Below, one piece after another: positions 1 to 10,736 of a DNA stretch of 64,000 bases (position 1 is the first letter of the stretch; every line of letters begins with the position of its first letter). The stretch is from Myxococcales bacterium (GTDB lineage Bacteria; Myxococcota_A; Polyangia; Polyangiales; Polyangiaceae), in NCBI GenBank assembly GCA_025359105.1, contig JANYHK010000005.1, forward strand, positions 1-64,000, read 5' to 3'. The notes below the pieces were generated by a model. That model ran no database searches, had not been told where the DNA came from, and was given only the letters and a program-made list of their open reading frames with translations. Position numbers and translations under genes: made by a program.

Positions 1-66
1 GGACGTGACCGAAGCCCCGGAGGCAACGACACCGAAGGCTTTGCCCGCGGCGGCCAGCGCGAACGC

Positions 67-360
67 TCAGTCGCCGAGCGCGGGCGCGTCGAGCGAGGCC
101 GGCAGCACGGAGGGCTCGCCGACGTAGAGCTCGGGGTGCGAGGCGAGGATGCGATCGGGAAGTAGATCGCGGAGCCTAGCGTTTGGCCAGCCGTTGACGA
201 TGAGCTTCGTGACGACGTGCAAGTAGGCGCGTGGGTTGATGTCGTGCGCGATGCAGGTGGCGACGATGGAGAGAATGTTTCCCGTCCGCTCGCCGCCTTC
301 GTCGAGCCAGGTAACGAGCCAATTTTTCCGGCCTACAGTAATTGGTGGAGACCTGCCTCA
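67..360 (-). pseudogene. IS66-type transposase, 3' remnant
   Basis: Read on the minus strand, an open frame that ends with TGA at 67-69 gives a peptide containing KNWLVTWLDEGGERTGNILS, then an INPRAYLHVVTKL segment and an LRDLLPDRI segment. This order matches the C-terminal end of IS66-family transposases (a K-N-W-L block, a G-E-R block, then a 'DYLRDVLTRLP...IDELLP'-type tail). Only about 95 residues remain and no start codon or upstream DDE core is present, so it is a fragment of a dead element. The 5' boundary near 360 is approximate. Together with the IS91 remnant at 2.4-3.6 kb it brackets the histidine kinase gene. The family call rests on motif resemblance only. Confidence 0.6.
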
Positions 361-411
361 ATCGAACGGCGTGAGCGGAGCAATTGGGCCACGGCGGTAA
401 AATGACACCCC

Positions 412-2181
412 TCACTTCGGTCCCGTATCGAGCACTTGGCGAACCTTTCGCCCCAGCGAATCCGGCGTGAAGGGCTTCTGGAGGAATGAGACTCCGGAAT
501 CCAGTAAACCGTGATGGACGATGACGTTATCTGTGTAGCCCGACATGAAGATGGTTCTGATGTCGGGACGCATCAAGGCAATGCGTTCCGACAGCTGCCG
601 ACCATTCATCTTGGGCATGACAACATCGGTCAAGAGAAGGTGGATCTTGACCGGATGTTGCTCACTAACCAAGAGCGCCTCACCAGGGCTCCTCGCCTCC
701 AGCACGTGATAGCCAGTCCGCTTGAGGATCCCTGACGCAACAGCCCGCACTTGATCTTCGTCCTCGACCAAGAGGACAGTCTCCGTACCCCGAACCTCCA
801 TGGGCGTTGGAACGAGCGAGGGACTCCAATCGACCTTACCCTCCGCCTGCGGCAGGTAGATTTTGAAGGTCGTCCCGCCACCCGGCTCGCTATAGAGCCA
901 GATGTTTCCTCCGCTCTGCTTGATGATGCCGAAGACGGTCGAGAGACCGAGACCCGTGCCTTTGCCCAACTCTTTGGTGGTGAAGAACGGCTCGAAAATG
1001 CGAGCTTGGGTGGCTTTGTCCATCCCCATGCCGGTGTCGCTGACAGCGATCATCACGTAGGCACCTGGCAGTACCCCAAGATGCTCGCGTGCGTATGCCG
1101 CATCAAGTTCCACGTTCGAGGTCTCGATGGTCAACTTTCCCCCGGTCGGCATGGCATCCCGAGCGTTGACCACCAAGTTCATGAGAACTTGCTCGATCTG
1201 ACCGGGATCGGCCTTGACCTTCACAAGCTTGGCGGCCAAGAGCGTCTTGAGCTCGATGTCTTCGCCAAGGACGCGCGTGAGCATCCTGTTCACGTTCGTG
1301 ACGATCTCGTTGAGGTCGAGAATCCGAAGGTCAAGCACCTGCTGGCGGCTGAAGGCAAGCATCTGCCGAGTCAGATCGGCTGCCCGTCCGCCTGCCTTCT
1401 TGATCTCGTCCAGGTCTGTCCTGGCGGGATCGTCAGTTTTCAGTCCGGAGCTGAGGATCTCGCTGTAACTCAGGATGACGGACAGAAGGTTGTTGAAGTC
1501 GTGGGCGATACCTCCTGCCAGGCGTCCAACGGCTTCGAGCTTCTGCGACTGGCGAAGTTGCTCCTCGCTCTTCCGCAGAGCCTCATTGGCGCGTTTGAGA
1601 TCCGCAGTGCGTGCCTCAACACGAGACTCAAGTTCCTCTTGGTGACACCGGAGCTGCCGGTTGGCTTCCTGTATCTCCTGTGCCCGTCGGTGAATCTCCG
1701 ACTCCATTTGACCGGCACGCGTCCGCAGCTCTTCGGTCACCTTGTGCAGCTCATTCCCTTGCTGCTTCAACCGCACGAACTCGGTCACGTCTTCGACCCG
1801 GTGGATGATGTATCGGACTTGGCCACCGTCACTGAGGACGGGCGAGTTGACGGGGCTCCAATGTCGCTCCTCGAACCCACCCCCTTCGGAATCGGGGCGT
1901 CGAATATCGTATTTCTGAACCGCCATTGCATCCGCACGCCGATGCTTCAGAACTCGTTCAAGCGAAGAGCGAAGGTTGGAAACCCCAGTAGCGCCAGCGT
2001 CATCCGGGTTGTCCGGAAAGGCATCGAACAGGTTGCGCCCCAGAATCTGGTCACGCTTGGTCATGGTGGCTTGGAGGTATGCCTCGCTCACCGCCACGAT
2101 CGTCAGATCGGGCGTGAGGACCAGGTACAAGCCTGGAGCTGATTCGAACAGCGCCCGAAAGTCAGGCGTCTCCTGCGTCAT
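412..2181 (-). CDS. Hybrid PAS-histidine kinase-receiver protein
   Basis: Cytoplasmic hybrid sensor kinase of about 589 residues with no membrane segment. From the chosen start it has an N-terminal PAS-like domain (about 8-135), a long coiled coil (about 140-215), and a HisKA box with the phospho-accepting His at about 227 in [12 protein letters not shown]. The ATPase domain has an N box ([10 protein letters not shown]), a G1 box (DTGMGMD) and a GKGTGLGLS box. A C-terminal receiver follows, with acidic residues in LLVEDEDQ, phospho-acceptor Asp at about 519 in [13 protein letters not shown], and the conserved Lys in FLQKPFTP. I prefer the ATG at 2181, which has a G-rich stretch just upstream, to the in-frame ATG 33 bp further up. 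There is no output domain, so the phosphoryl group probably passes to a separate protein. It lies between two IS remnants and has no partner gene nearby. Confidence 0.88.
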   Translation of the reverse strand: MTQETPDFRALFESAPGLYLVLTPDLTIVAVSEAYLQATMTKRDQILGRNLFDAFPDNPDDAGATGVSNLRSSLERVLKHRRADAMAVQKYDIRRPDSEGGGFEERHWSPVNSPVLSDGGQVRYIIHRVEDVTEFVRLKQQGNELHKVTEELRTRAGQMESEIHRRAQEIQEANRQLRCHQEELESRVEARTADLKRANEALRKSEEQLRQSQKLEAVGRLAGGIAHDFNNLLSVILSYSEILSSGLKTDDPARTDLDEIKKAGGRAADLTRQMLAFSRQQVLDLRILDLNEIVTNVNRMLTRVLGEDIELKTLLAAKLVKVKADPGQIEQVLMNLVVNARDAMPTGGKLTIETSNVELDAAYAREHLGVLPGAYVMIAVSDTGMGMDKATQARIFEPFFTTKELGKGTGLGLSTVFGIIKQSGGNIWLYSEPGGGTTFKIYLPQAEGKVDWSPSLVPTPMEVRGTETVLLVEDEDQVRAVASGILKRTGYHVLEARSPGEALLVSEQHPVKIHLLLTDVVMPKMNGRQLSERIALMRPDIRTIFMSGYTDNVIVHHGLLDSGVSFLQKPFTPDSLGRKVRQVLDTGPK

Positions 2182-2305
2182 ACGGACCCCCCCCGTGCGG
2201 GGCCACGGTAACACCGAAGCGAAGCCGGGGCGTCAAGGAGAGGGTAGGAAGCCCAAAGCCGATCCCATGGCGAAGCGGACCCCTGGGATCCCCGGGCCCA
2301 GCGCC

Positions 2306-2331
2306 TGTCACGAGCCGTTCGGTTCGTGACA
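2306..2331. repeat. Strong inverted repeat, candidate IS91-type end hairpin
   Basis: Eleven-base arms TGTCACGAGCC and GGTTCGTGACA pair with a single G-T wobble around a GTTC loop. The hairpin lies about 100 bp beyond the 3' end of the IS91-type transposase remnant. IS91-family rolling-circle elements carry subterminal hairpins at their ends and recognise a GTTC/GAAC-type tetranucleotide, so this may be a relic of an element end. A transcription terminator for the transposase or kinase region is the alternative, but no T-run follows on either strand. Confidence 0.6.
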
Positions 2332-2434
2332 ACCTGCCGGCCTAATTGAGCATTTCCAAGGCACACGTCGCCGCCGCGGCACGGGTCCCGCGCCGTCGCG
2401 TGGCGTCGCCACCTCGCGACGGGTTCCGGTCGGC

Positions 2435-3590
2435 CTACGCGAGGCCCAGGGCGAGCTGGCCGTCGTCCCCGGCCTCGTCGGCGTCGTCGGTCGGGTCACG
2501 CGCCCGCGCGACGGGCAGCGGATCGGTCGACAGCCCCAGGTGCGCGAGGATGCGGCGCGCGGGCTCGCGCTCGGTGATTACGGCGATCATCCGTAGCCGA
2601 CCGTGACACTTCGGGCACTCCAAGACGTCCACCGAAAAACTGCGAGATGATGTTCGGCGCGAGCCTCATGACGTCGTCGGCGAGGGGCGCCGCGCGCACC
2701 GCAGCGACCATCGCGACATCGTGCGCCGACATGGCGGGCCCGCGGTGAGTGTCGCTCGCCTCTGGCGGCGACGGCGCTCGCGGCGCAGGCCCACCGCGCG
2801 CATCGCCCGCCGGGTGTTGCTCGGGGCGGCGTTCGGTCGGACCAGGCTTCTGCGTACGCGCGGCTTCGCAGGGAGCGCGTTGCTCGCGCGGCTCTGGTAC
2901 CACCTCGCGCCGCCAGGCGCTGCGCGGAGCAAGCACTCCCGCGAATCTCACGAGGGGGTACCGTGGGGGTGCAATGATCGCTGCGAGCCTGCCCATGAAC
3001 TCGATCCCGGTCATCACACGATTCTTGCCGCGCCGTCCGCGGCCGACGTACTTGAGCCTGTACGCTACGCGCCCGCCCGGCAGTCGGCGCAGCCGTTCGA
3101 GCGAGAGCGGCGGACGCGCTCCGTATCTCGCCAAGCGCTCGCGCCCGAGATCGTCGCCGGCTTCGATGCGGACGCCGGCGTGCACGTTGAACCCATCACG
3201 TTCGACGGCGAGTGCGGGCTTGTCGGGTCGCTCTTCCGCGGCCCCGTGCCCGTCGTCTTGCGTGCCGTCGCGTGGCAGCGTCGAAACGTTGCCGCGTCCC
3301 ATGGCGATGGCAGCGCACGCGTCGAGCGCCGTCTGGGCCGGCTCCTCGTTCGAGCGCGCTTCAAGTGGGGAGTCATCGATGTAGCCGCGCTTGCGAAGCC
3401 AGGCGATCGAGCGGCGCGCCGTCCGAGCGACGATCGCTTCCAGGTCCGCGGCGGTCGGCGCCTCTGCTGGATGGAAGACCAGCTCACCCCGGGCATCGCG
3501 CGCGAACACGCCGTCGAGCGCGAGCAAGTGGAAGTGAACGTGGAGGTTCAGACTTCCGAAGCGCTGAACGAAATTTACAGCTCCGGCGCG
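2435..3590 (-). pseudogene. IS91-family (Y2-type) transposase, frameshifted and 5'-truncated
   Basis: A long minus-strand frame contains hallmark IS91/IS801 transposase blocks: FVQRFGSLNLHVHFHLLALD, then GFNVHAGVRIEAGDDLGRER followed by a YGARPPLS block, then RVAYRLKYVGRGRRGKNRV and PPRYPLVRFAGVLAP. Near 2637-2641 a run of five T residues marks a frameshift. The conserved C-terminus (VDVLECPKCHGRLRMIAVIT, then ILAHLGL) continues in a second frame to the stop at 2435. The first third of the protein, including the N-terminal zinc-binding region, is missing: homology stops at about 3590, some 50 bp from the end of the neighbouring ABC gene. This is a degenerate, immobile copy. The family call is firm; the outer ends are approximate. 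Confidence 0.85.
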
Positions 3591-3640
3591 TCCGGAGTTT
3601 CCAACACGATTGCGGATGGTCAGATGGTGGGCATCAGCAA

Positions 3641-5758
3641 CTAGGGATGCGCGATCACCACGAGCGCGGGGGCGCGGCGGCGGACGACATCGAGGCACTG
3701 CTCGAGCGTCAGCGGATCGAGGGCGCCGAAGGTCTCGTCGAGCACGACGAGCTCCGAGCGTTGAAGGAGGGCGCGCGCCAGGAAGACCCGGCTGCGCTCG
3801 CCGTGCGAGAGCTGCCACCCCGTCTCGCCGACGCTCTGGTCGAGGCCCGACGGCATGCGGTCGATGAGCGGGCCGAGGCCGAGCTCGCGACAGACGGCCT
3901 CCGCTTCACGCCGGTCGCCCGGCGCCGGTGGCCACGCCCGGCCCATGAGGAGATTGAACGACAACGACGCCGACAGGACGTGGTTCTCGTGGAACTGCGG
4001 CGCGCTGGCGACGCGCCTGCGCCAGCGACCGTCGCCGAGGGTGGCGCGGTCGAGGCCCCGCAGGAGCACGTGCCCGTTCTGCGCCGCCCGCATTCCCGTG
4101 AGCACCTGCGCGAGCGTGGACTTGCCGCCGCCCGAGCTCCCCTCGACGAGGACGCGCTCGTCGGCGTGCACCGTGAGCGAGCACGAGCGGAGCACCTGCT
4201 CGCCGTCCGGATACCGGAACGACACACCGCGGACGTCGAGGACGACGGCGCCGGCGCTGGGCTTGCCGAGCGCTTCGGCGTGCGGGGTGCCGGCGGCGGG
4301 TAAATCGGCCGCGGCCCGGAAGAGATCGCGGATGCTGCGCCACGCGACGTGCGCGCCGATGAGCGACGTGGCGACGTTGACGAGCGCGCCGAGCGCGGCC
4401 TGCGCCTGGAGGATGCCGCCGATCGCGATCGCGAGCCGGATCGTGTCCGTCTGGGGGACGAGCAGTGCGGGGACCAGGCCCAGGAAGCCGACGATGAGCC
4501 AGCCGCGCGCCGGCAGAACCGCGAGCGTGCGGCCCGCGCCGTCGGCCTCGCGCGACGCGCCGACGTAGGCACTCGTGAGCTCGTCCTCGATCCGATGCCA
4601 CCCGCTCGCGGGCTGCTGGACGACGCGCGTGCGGTTGGCGACGACGTTCTCGACGAACGAGCCCGTGAGCCCCAGGCGGCGCGCCGTCCACGCGGCGCGG
4701 CGGCGGTGGAGACGAACGGTCAGCCAGCCGGTGAGCGCGCACCACGCCGCCAGGATCGCGACGTGGAGTGCGCCGCCGGCCCCCATCGCGAGCGCGACCG
4801 CGGCGCCGGCGAGCTGCGCGAAGGCGAGGAGCGAGCCGACCGCCCCCGTAAGGCCGACCGTCTCGACGGCGGTAGACTCCGAGACCATTCCAAGGAGGAG
4901 GCCAGAGCCCCGCCTTCGGATGGCGTCGGGGTCCATGCGGAGCGCGCCGCACAAGAGGCGCTGCTTCATCGCGGCGGCGACATCGACGGTGAGGCGCCCC
5001 GCCAGGTGAGCGCCGGCGAGCTGGAGCGGTACCGCGGAGAGGGACACGAGGATCCACGTGACGAGCCAGCTCCCGCGCACGTCGGCCGAGAGCGCGGCGC
5101 GGCCAACGATGAGCCACGACAGCATCGTCATGGCGGTCTGCGCGAGCGCGACGACGACAATCAAACCGGCGCGACGGCGCGACCCTCCGTGTGCGAGCCC
5201 TCGCGCGAAAGATGACCCCGGATCGGCGCGAAGGAGCCACATGTCCCCGACGCGCCGCTCCGCCAGAAAATGGCCGAACAGCGCTCGCCGAGCGCGTTTT
5301 TCGCGGCTGCCCGTGACCTTCGCGACGTCGAGCCACATGTCGACGCGCGCGGCGAAATCGAGCTCGAGGTGCGCGGTGAGCGCCGCGTGCACCTCGGCGG
5401 TCGCAATTCGCGCGCGCGCGAGCTTCGGAGTGAGGACGACAATCTCCCCGCGCGTCGCGCCGACGACCGCCAGGTACCGGGGCCCGGCCGGGTAGGACAC
5501 GCGAAGGAGAAACGGGGACATCGTCCGCAGGGACCCTTCGAGGTCGGCGTAAGTGCACTCCACGGGCTCGGCCTCGACGCCGAGAAACGACGCCGTGGCC
5601 TCGATCCATGCATCGCGCGTGCGCACGTCCCCCTCGAGGCCTTCGGGCGGGCGCGGCGCGACGTCCGCGCGCGGCGAAAGGCCAGCCGCGCGCGCCAACG
5701 TGGCGATCGCGTCATCGAGCGACTCGGGCGGCCATGAGAAGTCCGTTCGCGCGATCAC
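3641..5758 (-). CDS. ABC exporter, permease-ATPase fusion without peptidase (NHLM ABC2-like)
   Basis: Inner-membrane exporter half of about 705 residues. The GTG start at 5758 overlaps the TGA of the upstream C39 exporter (GTGA). An N-terminal cytoplasmic region of about 190 residues resembling no peptidase precedes a transmembrane region (about 190-470) and a nucleotide-binding domain. Walker A is EGSSGGGKSTL. The signature is LSHGERSR instead of LSGGQ. Walker B is LVVLDETFGALD and the H-loop is VVIAHP, followed immediately by the stop. Family members usually run 20-30 residues further, so this is either a naturally short tail of the LSHGE-type subfamily or a truncation by the IS91 debris that begins about 50 bp downstream. 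Pairing of a C39 exporter, a peptidase-less ABC protein with an extended N-terminus, and HlyD matches NHLM-type bacteriocin export sets; that assignment is inference. Confidence 0.85.
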   Translation of the reverse strand: MIARTDFSWPPESLDDAIATLARAAGLSPRADVAPRPPEGLEGDVRTRDAWIEATASFLGVEAEPVECTYADLEGSLRTMSPFLLRVSYPAGPRYLAVVGATRGEIVVLTPKLARARIATAEVHAALTAHLELDFAARVDMWLDVAKVTGSREKRARRALFGHFLAERRVGDMWLLRADPGSSFARGLAHGGSRRRAGLIVVVALAQTAMTMLSWLIVGRAALSADVRGSWLVTWILVSLSAVPLQLAGAHLAGRLTVDVAAAMKQRLLCGALRMDPDAIRRRGSGLLLGMVSESTAVETVGLTGAVGSLLAFAQLAGAAVALAMGAGGALHVAILAAWCALTGWLTVRLHRRRAAWTARRLGLTGSFVENVVANRTRVVQQPASGWHRIEDELTSAYVGASREADGAGRTLAVLPARGWLIVGFLGLVPALLVPQTDTIRLAIAIGGILQAQAALGALVNVATSLIGAHVAWRSIRDLFRAAADLPAAGTPHAEALGKPSAGAVVLDVRGVSFRYPDGEQVLRSCSLTVHADERVLVEGSSGGGKSTLAQVLTGMRAAQNGHVLLRGLDRATLGDGRWRRRVASAPQFHENHVLSASLSFNLLMGRAWPPAPGDRREAEAVCRELGLGPLIDRMPSGLDQSVGETGWQLSHGERSRVFLARALLQRSELVVLDETFGALDPLTLEQCLDVVRRRAPALVVIAHP

Positions 5759-8427
5759 GCTGCACCTCCGACGTCGAGCCGGCCGTCGCTCATCGTCGCG
5801 CGACGCCATCGCTCCTTGGACCACGCGCCGTCACGGAGCGCCGCGTCGGCGTCCACGAGCGCACGGTATCGGCTGGGTTTCTGGAGGAGATCCTCCGGCG
5901 ACCCGTCCTCGACGATGCGTCCGCCGTCGAGCACGAGGACGCGGTCGAGACCGACCGTGTCGCTCACGTCGTGGCTCACGAGCAGCATGGTGGCCTTCGC
6001 CCATTGCCGACGCGCACGCGCGAGCAGCTCCCGGCGACGCGGGCGCTCGAGACCGCGGAAGGGCTCGTCGAGCAAGACCAAGCGCGAGCCCTCGCCGAGG
6101 AGCGCACGCGCGAGACGAACGCGTTGCCCCTGGCCACCCGACAGGCGCACGCCGTTCTCGCCGAGGCTCGTCTGCATTCCATCGCGCAGGCCCTCGAGCA
6201 CCTCGAGGAGATCGGCCGACGCCATGGCCTCGGAGAGGCGCGCCGTCGCAGCGCCCGCGTCGTCGCGTCCGAACGCGATGTTGTCGACCAGAGGGCGATT
6301 GAAGAGGTGCACGGCCGGATCGACCCAGGCGATCTCACGGCGAAGACGCCCGAGCGTATCGCCGGTGAGAGGAGCGCCGTCCACGAGTACGCGCCCCTCC
6401 GAGACAGGCATGAAGCCGAGGAGGAGCGCGACCAGTGAGGACTTGCCGGCGCCCGACGCTCCAACGACGCCGACGTGGGTGCCCGGGAGAAGGTCGGCGG
6501 AGACGCTGGAGAGGACGACCGTTCCGCCCACGCGCGCCGTCACGTCGCAGAAGCGCACGTGGGCGCCCGCGTCGCGCGTCGTCGTTGCCACCGCATCGGA
6601 GGCCGCCGCGACCTCCGGGGCGCCCAGCGGCGCAAAGAGACGCGTCGCCACGTGCCCGAGGTCGCGCATCGCCACGAGCGCCAGAGTGAGCTCCGTGCCT
6701 ATCGCCGGCAGGCGTAGCGCCCAGTACACGAGGAGGAGAAGCGATCCCAGCGCGCCGCCGCGCAGGAAGTAACTCGCGACGAGCGCTACCGCGAACACCG
6801 TGGTCGCGAGCATCTGCAAGGACTGCAAAAGCGAGCTCTGAACATGCAGCGCCCGCGCCGACCGTCCCCATTCGACGAGGAGGCTCTCGTGCTCGCGCTG
6901 CACTGCACGCTCTGCCCCGTGCACCCGGACCGGCGTGACGCCGAGGAGGGCGTCCAGGTAAAACCGATCGAGCGCGCTCGCGTGGGTGCGGACGCGCATG
7001 CCACTCTCGGCGAGGGGACGGCGGAACAGGTACGGAAATGCCACCGCCGCCGCCGCCGCCGACAGCGCCCACGGCCACCCGCCGGGATCGATCAAGAGGA
7101 GGCCGGTGGTGGTCGCCACCAGCGTCGCTGCGGCGCGGGCGACGCGCGCGGCCAAAGCGGGTGCCTCGCGAAGGAGCTGCATCGTGTGGCCGCGCGACGC
7201 CATGTCGGATGTCGGCCGGCTCTGCAGATAGCGATCCTCGAGGCGCGGGAGCTTCTCCAGGAGGCCGACGCGCAACCTCAGCTCGAGCCCCATGCCGACG
7301 CGGTGGACGAGCGACGATACGAAATGATCCAGCGAGAGGCCCAGACCCGCGACGGCGAGAAGGACGAGGGCGCCCGCTGCACGCTGGTAGCCTAGCGTGA
7401 GCTTGTAGCTCGCCTCGAGGACGCCACGCAGGAGCACGGCGTCGACAATCGTGACGAGCGCCGTGGCCACGATGGCGACGGCCAGGAGAGCGAACGCCCG
7501 CGGATGATCGACGCGGACGAGATCGGCGAGGATGCGCAGCGGCGCGACCGTCGCACCGGAGAGCGCGCTCGTGAGCTCGCCCGGGAGCGCGCCATCGCGG
7601 CAGAGAGCCGGCGGGGGGCGAAGATGGGTGGGGGATGGATCTCCCCGCCGTCGCGCGAAGTGAACGACGACCGCGCCGTGGAGCACGAGCTTGCCGGGCA
7701 CCTTCGACGGCGCCGCCCACACGAAGCGGCGCGGGATGGCGTCCGCCTCGGTCTCCGCGCGCGCGACCAACGTGGTCAAGAGGCGCGACGCTTCGCCGCC
7801 CGACGAAACCGCGTCGGCGCGCACGAGCGACGCCACCATCCGCACGGCCGCGTCGAGGGTCGCGAGTCTGCAAAACGAGGCGTCGCGGGTCGCGCCGACA
7901 ATCACGCCCTGCGCGGCCGATCCGCCGACGCCGATCGCCCGCATGCGCGCCCGCAGCGGCGCGAGCCCGCGCTCGGACCCGGCCCACGCGCGCCACGTCG
8001 ACGCCTCGATGGGCAGATCGACGTCGGGCATTTGCTCGACGAACTCGCTCTTTCTCATCCAGGTGCGCCCGCTCGACGGGTCCATCACCTGCACGAGCGG
8101 CCCGACGACGCTCCACACCACGCGAAAATGAAGGGCGCCGGCGCCCGAGCGCGTGACGACGATCGCGGGGATGCAGTCGGCCTCGGGGAGCAAGAAGGCG
8201 TCGCGCGGCACGAGCATCTCGTGCGCCTCGAGCCCCAGCTCGCCGGCGAGCGCGGCGAGCGCGTCGATGCTCGTGCCGTCGACGTCGGTGCGGCACCGAT
8301 CGCGCACCGCTTCGTACGGAACGTCGATGCCGAACCCCTCGAGCACGGCCTTGAGCGCCGCCGGGCCGCAATCGGTGAGAGACGTCTGGATGATCTCAGG
8401 GACGAGCCGCTTCCTTCCGCGGCTCAT
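5755..8427 (-). CDS. Peptidase C39-containing ABC exporter (bacteriocin/RiPP type)
   Basis: A fusion of about 890 residues that should cleave a double-glycine-type leader and export the mature peptide. The C39 domain (about 10-130) has the full set of key residues: Gln14 and Cys20 in IIQTSLTDCGPAA, His100 in GALHFRVVW, and Asp116 in VMDPSSG. A membrane domain (about 315-600) follows, then an ATPase with Walker A GASGAGKSS, signature LSGGQ, Walker B LVLLDEPF and H-loop LLVSHD. The ATG start overlaps the TGA of the HlyD gene (ATGA). Oddity: about 180 residues (130-310) of no recognised family separate the peptidase from the first membrane segment, making the protein clearly longer than the usual 700-730 residues. 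No substrate gene with a GG leader is evident in the window. Confidence 0.93.
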   Translation of the reverse strand: MSRGRKRLVPEIIQTSLTDCGPAALKAVLEGFGIDVPYEAVRDRCRTDVDGTSIDALAALAGELGLEAHEMLVPRDAFLLPEADCIPAIVVTRSGAGALHFRVVWSVVGPLVQVMDPSSGRTWMRKSEFVEQMPDVDLPIEASTWRAWAGSERGLAPLRARMRAIGVGGSAAQGVIVGATRDASFCRLATLDAAVRMVASLVRADAVSSGGEASRLLTTLVARAETEADAIPRRFVWAAPSKVPGKLVLHGAVVVHFARRRGDPSPTHLRPPPALCRDGALPGELTSALSGATVAPLRILADLVRVDHPRAFALLAVAIVATALVTIVDAVLLRGVLEASYKLTLGYQRAAGALVLLAVAGLGLSLDHFVSSLVHRVGMGLELRLRVGLLEKLPRLEDRYLQSRPTSDMASRGHTMQLLREAPALAARVARAAATLVATTTGLLLIDPGGWPWALSAAAAAVAFPYLFRRPLAESGMRVRTHASALDRFYLDALLGVTPVRVHGAERAVQREHESLLVEWGRSARALHVQSSLLQSLQMLATTVFAVALVASYFLRGGALGSLLLLVYWALRLPAIGTELTLALVAMRDLGHVATRLFAPLGAPEVAAASDAVATTTRDAGAHVRFCDVTARVGGTVVLSSVSADLLPGTHVGVVGASGAGKSSLVALLLGFMPVSEGRVLVDGAPLTGDTLGRLRREIAWVDPAVHLFNRPLVDNIAFGRDDAGAATARLSEAMASADLLEVLEGLRDGMQTSLGENGVRLSGGQGQRVRLARALLGEGSRLVLLDEPFRGLERPRRRELLARARRQWAKATMLLVSHDVSDTVGLDRVLVLDGGRIVEDGSPEDLLQKPSRYRALVDADAALRDGAWSKERWRRATMSDGRLDVGGAA

Positions 8428-9611
8428 CGCGACACCGCGATCGCGGGAGGGGTGGCCGGTGGCGGCGCCGGCGTCGCGACCGAACCGGCGCTCCTCAAGA
8501 GGAGCGTCCACGGCGTGACGCGCTCGACCTCGATGTCGACCGAGCCCGGGAGTCCATGCTGGATCGGGATCCCGTGCGCCGCGCCTTCGCGAAGAACGAG
8601 CTCGACGCGCGCGGTGCCGTCGTGTGGCTCGCTGGCGACGTGGGTGACGACGGCGTCGAGCATGCCGTACTGCGTCCACGCGAACCCCGACACGCGAACG
8701 CGTGCGTTTTGACCGGGGAGGACGCGGCCGACGGCGTCCGAAGGCGCGAGCTCGGCGACGACGTGGACCTCGTCCGGGGGGATCACCGTGGCAACGACGT
8801 CCCCCGCCTTGAGCACATCGCCTACCTGCAGAGGCGAGATGTTGCCGAGCTTGCCGGTCGCGGGCGCCCGGATCGTCCGGCGCTCGATCTCGGCGCGCGC
8901 GGTCTCGACCTGGGCCAGGTCGGCGCCGCGTTCGGCCTCGATTTCGGCGAGCTTCTGCGCCAGATCGGCGATGCGCGAGGCTTCTTGCCGGTCGTCGTAT
9001 TTTTGCGACGCGCCGAGGCGTGAGATCTCGGCGCGCGCCTGCGCCACCTTGAGCTTGCTGTCGGCGAGCTCTCCTTCCGCCTTGACGCGGTCGGTGAGAG
9101 AGAGGAGCTGCTCGTCGTTCAGGCGCTGTGCCATCGCCGCGAGCTTCTGATGGCGCGCGTAGACCGTCTCGGCCTGCGTGAGGTCGACGGTCGCGCGATC
9201 GATGGCCGATGCGTTGAGTGCCCAGTGGGAGGTGCGCGCCGCCTCGGCCGCGCCGATCTGTGCCTGCAGTGCGGCGGCGCGCGGCACGAGCGTGGTGACC
9301 CGCATGCTCGCCTCCTCGAGCTGCCGCGCCTCCACGGTCGTGTCGAGCTCGACGAGGGCCTCTCCGGCGGTGACCGCGCGACCGAGGGCGACATTGAGCG
9401 TCACGACGCGTCCTGCTTCGCGCGTCGAGACGCGGTGCGGCAGGCCGGTCACCTCCAGTCGCGCTTGCGACGACGACGCGTACACGTCCACGCTTCCGCG
9501 GAACATCCAGACACCCCACACGGCCCCGAACGCGAGGGTGACGAAGAGACCGACCGGGCGAAAGCGGCGTTCATCGAGCGACCGCATCGTGCGAGAGAAG
9601 GAGGAGGCCAC
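8424..9611 (-). CDS. HlyD-family periplasmic adaptor of the exporter
   Basis: Membrane fusion protein of 395 residues. A short N-terminal tail is followed by one membrane segment (about 21-37). A first lipoyl-like half motif (about 60-90) has the G-V/A-x-G-E-x-L-x-E pattern in RAVTAGEALVELD. A long alpha-helical hairpin (about 95-245) is rich in Ala, Glu, Arg and Gln, and a second lipoyl half (about 250-285) contains APATGKLGNISPLQVGDVL. A beta-barrel part ends the protein. Start is GTG at 9611, preceded by a GGGGGAG ribosome-binding site and lying 3 bp after the stop of the sigma-54 activator. The stop overlaps the C39 exporter start, so the four genes form one transcription unit. It should link the ABC pair to an outer-membrane channel, for which no gene is seen here. 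Confidence 0.9.
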   Translation of the reverse strand: MASSFSRTMRSLDERRFRPVGLFVTLAFGAVWGVWMFRGSVDVYASSSQARLEVTGLPHRVSTREAGRVVTLNVALGRAVTAGEALVELDTTVEARQLEEASMRVTTLVPRAAALQAQIGAAEAARTSHWALNASAIDRATVDLTQAETVYARHQKLAAMAQRLNDEQLLSLTDRVKAEGELADSKLKVAQARAEISRLGASQKYDDRQEASRIADLAQKLAEIEAERGADLAQVETARAEIERRTIRAPATGKLGNISPLQVGDVLKAGDVVATVIPPDEVHVVAELAPSDAVGRVLPGQNARVRVSGFAWTQYGMLDAVVTHVASEPHDGTARVELVLREGAAHGIPIQHGLPGSVDIEVERVTPWTLLLRSAGSVATPAPPPATPPAIAVSR

Positions 9612-9614
9612 CGT

Positions 9615-10655
<1,041 letters not shown>

Positions 10656-10736
10656 ACCGAATAGAGTACGAACGGGGGATGACTGGGCCGTGACCAGCCG
10701 TGCTGCGGGCTGTCACCCGATTGGACTACGCGGGGT

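Noticed and set aside
751-2142. Long plus-strand open frame opposite the histidine kinase
   Set aside because: Mirror of the conserved kinase on the other strand; no domain and no ribosome-binding site.
8430-9519. Continuous upstream extension of the C39 exporter frame to 9519
   Set aside because: The added 360 residues are Arg/Ala/Gly-rich and antiparallel in composition to the real HlyD protein in another frame; the ATG at 8427 overlapping the HlyD stop explains the gene fully.
10700-10725. Imperfect inverted repeat near GACCAGCC...GGCTGTC as a sigma-54 enhancer site or terminator
   Set aside because: Only about five perfectly paired bases in each arm and no T-run or -24/-12 element nearby; too weak to call.
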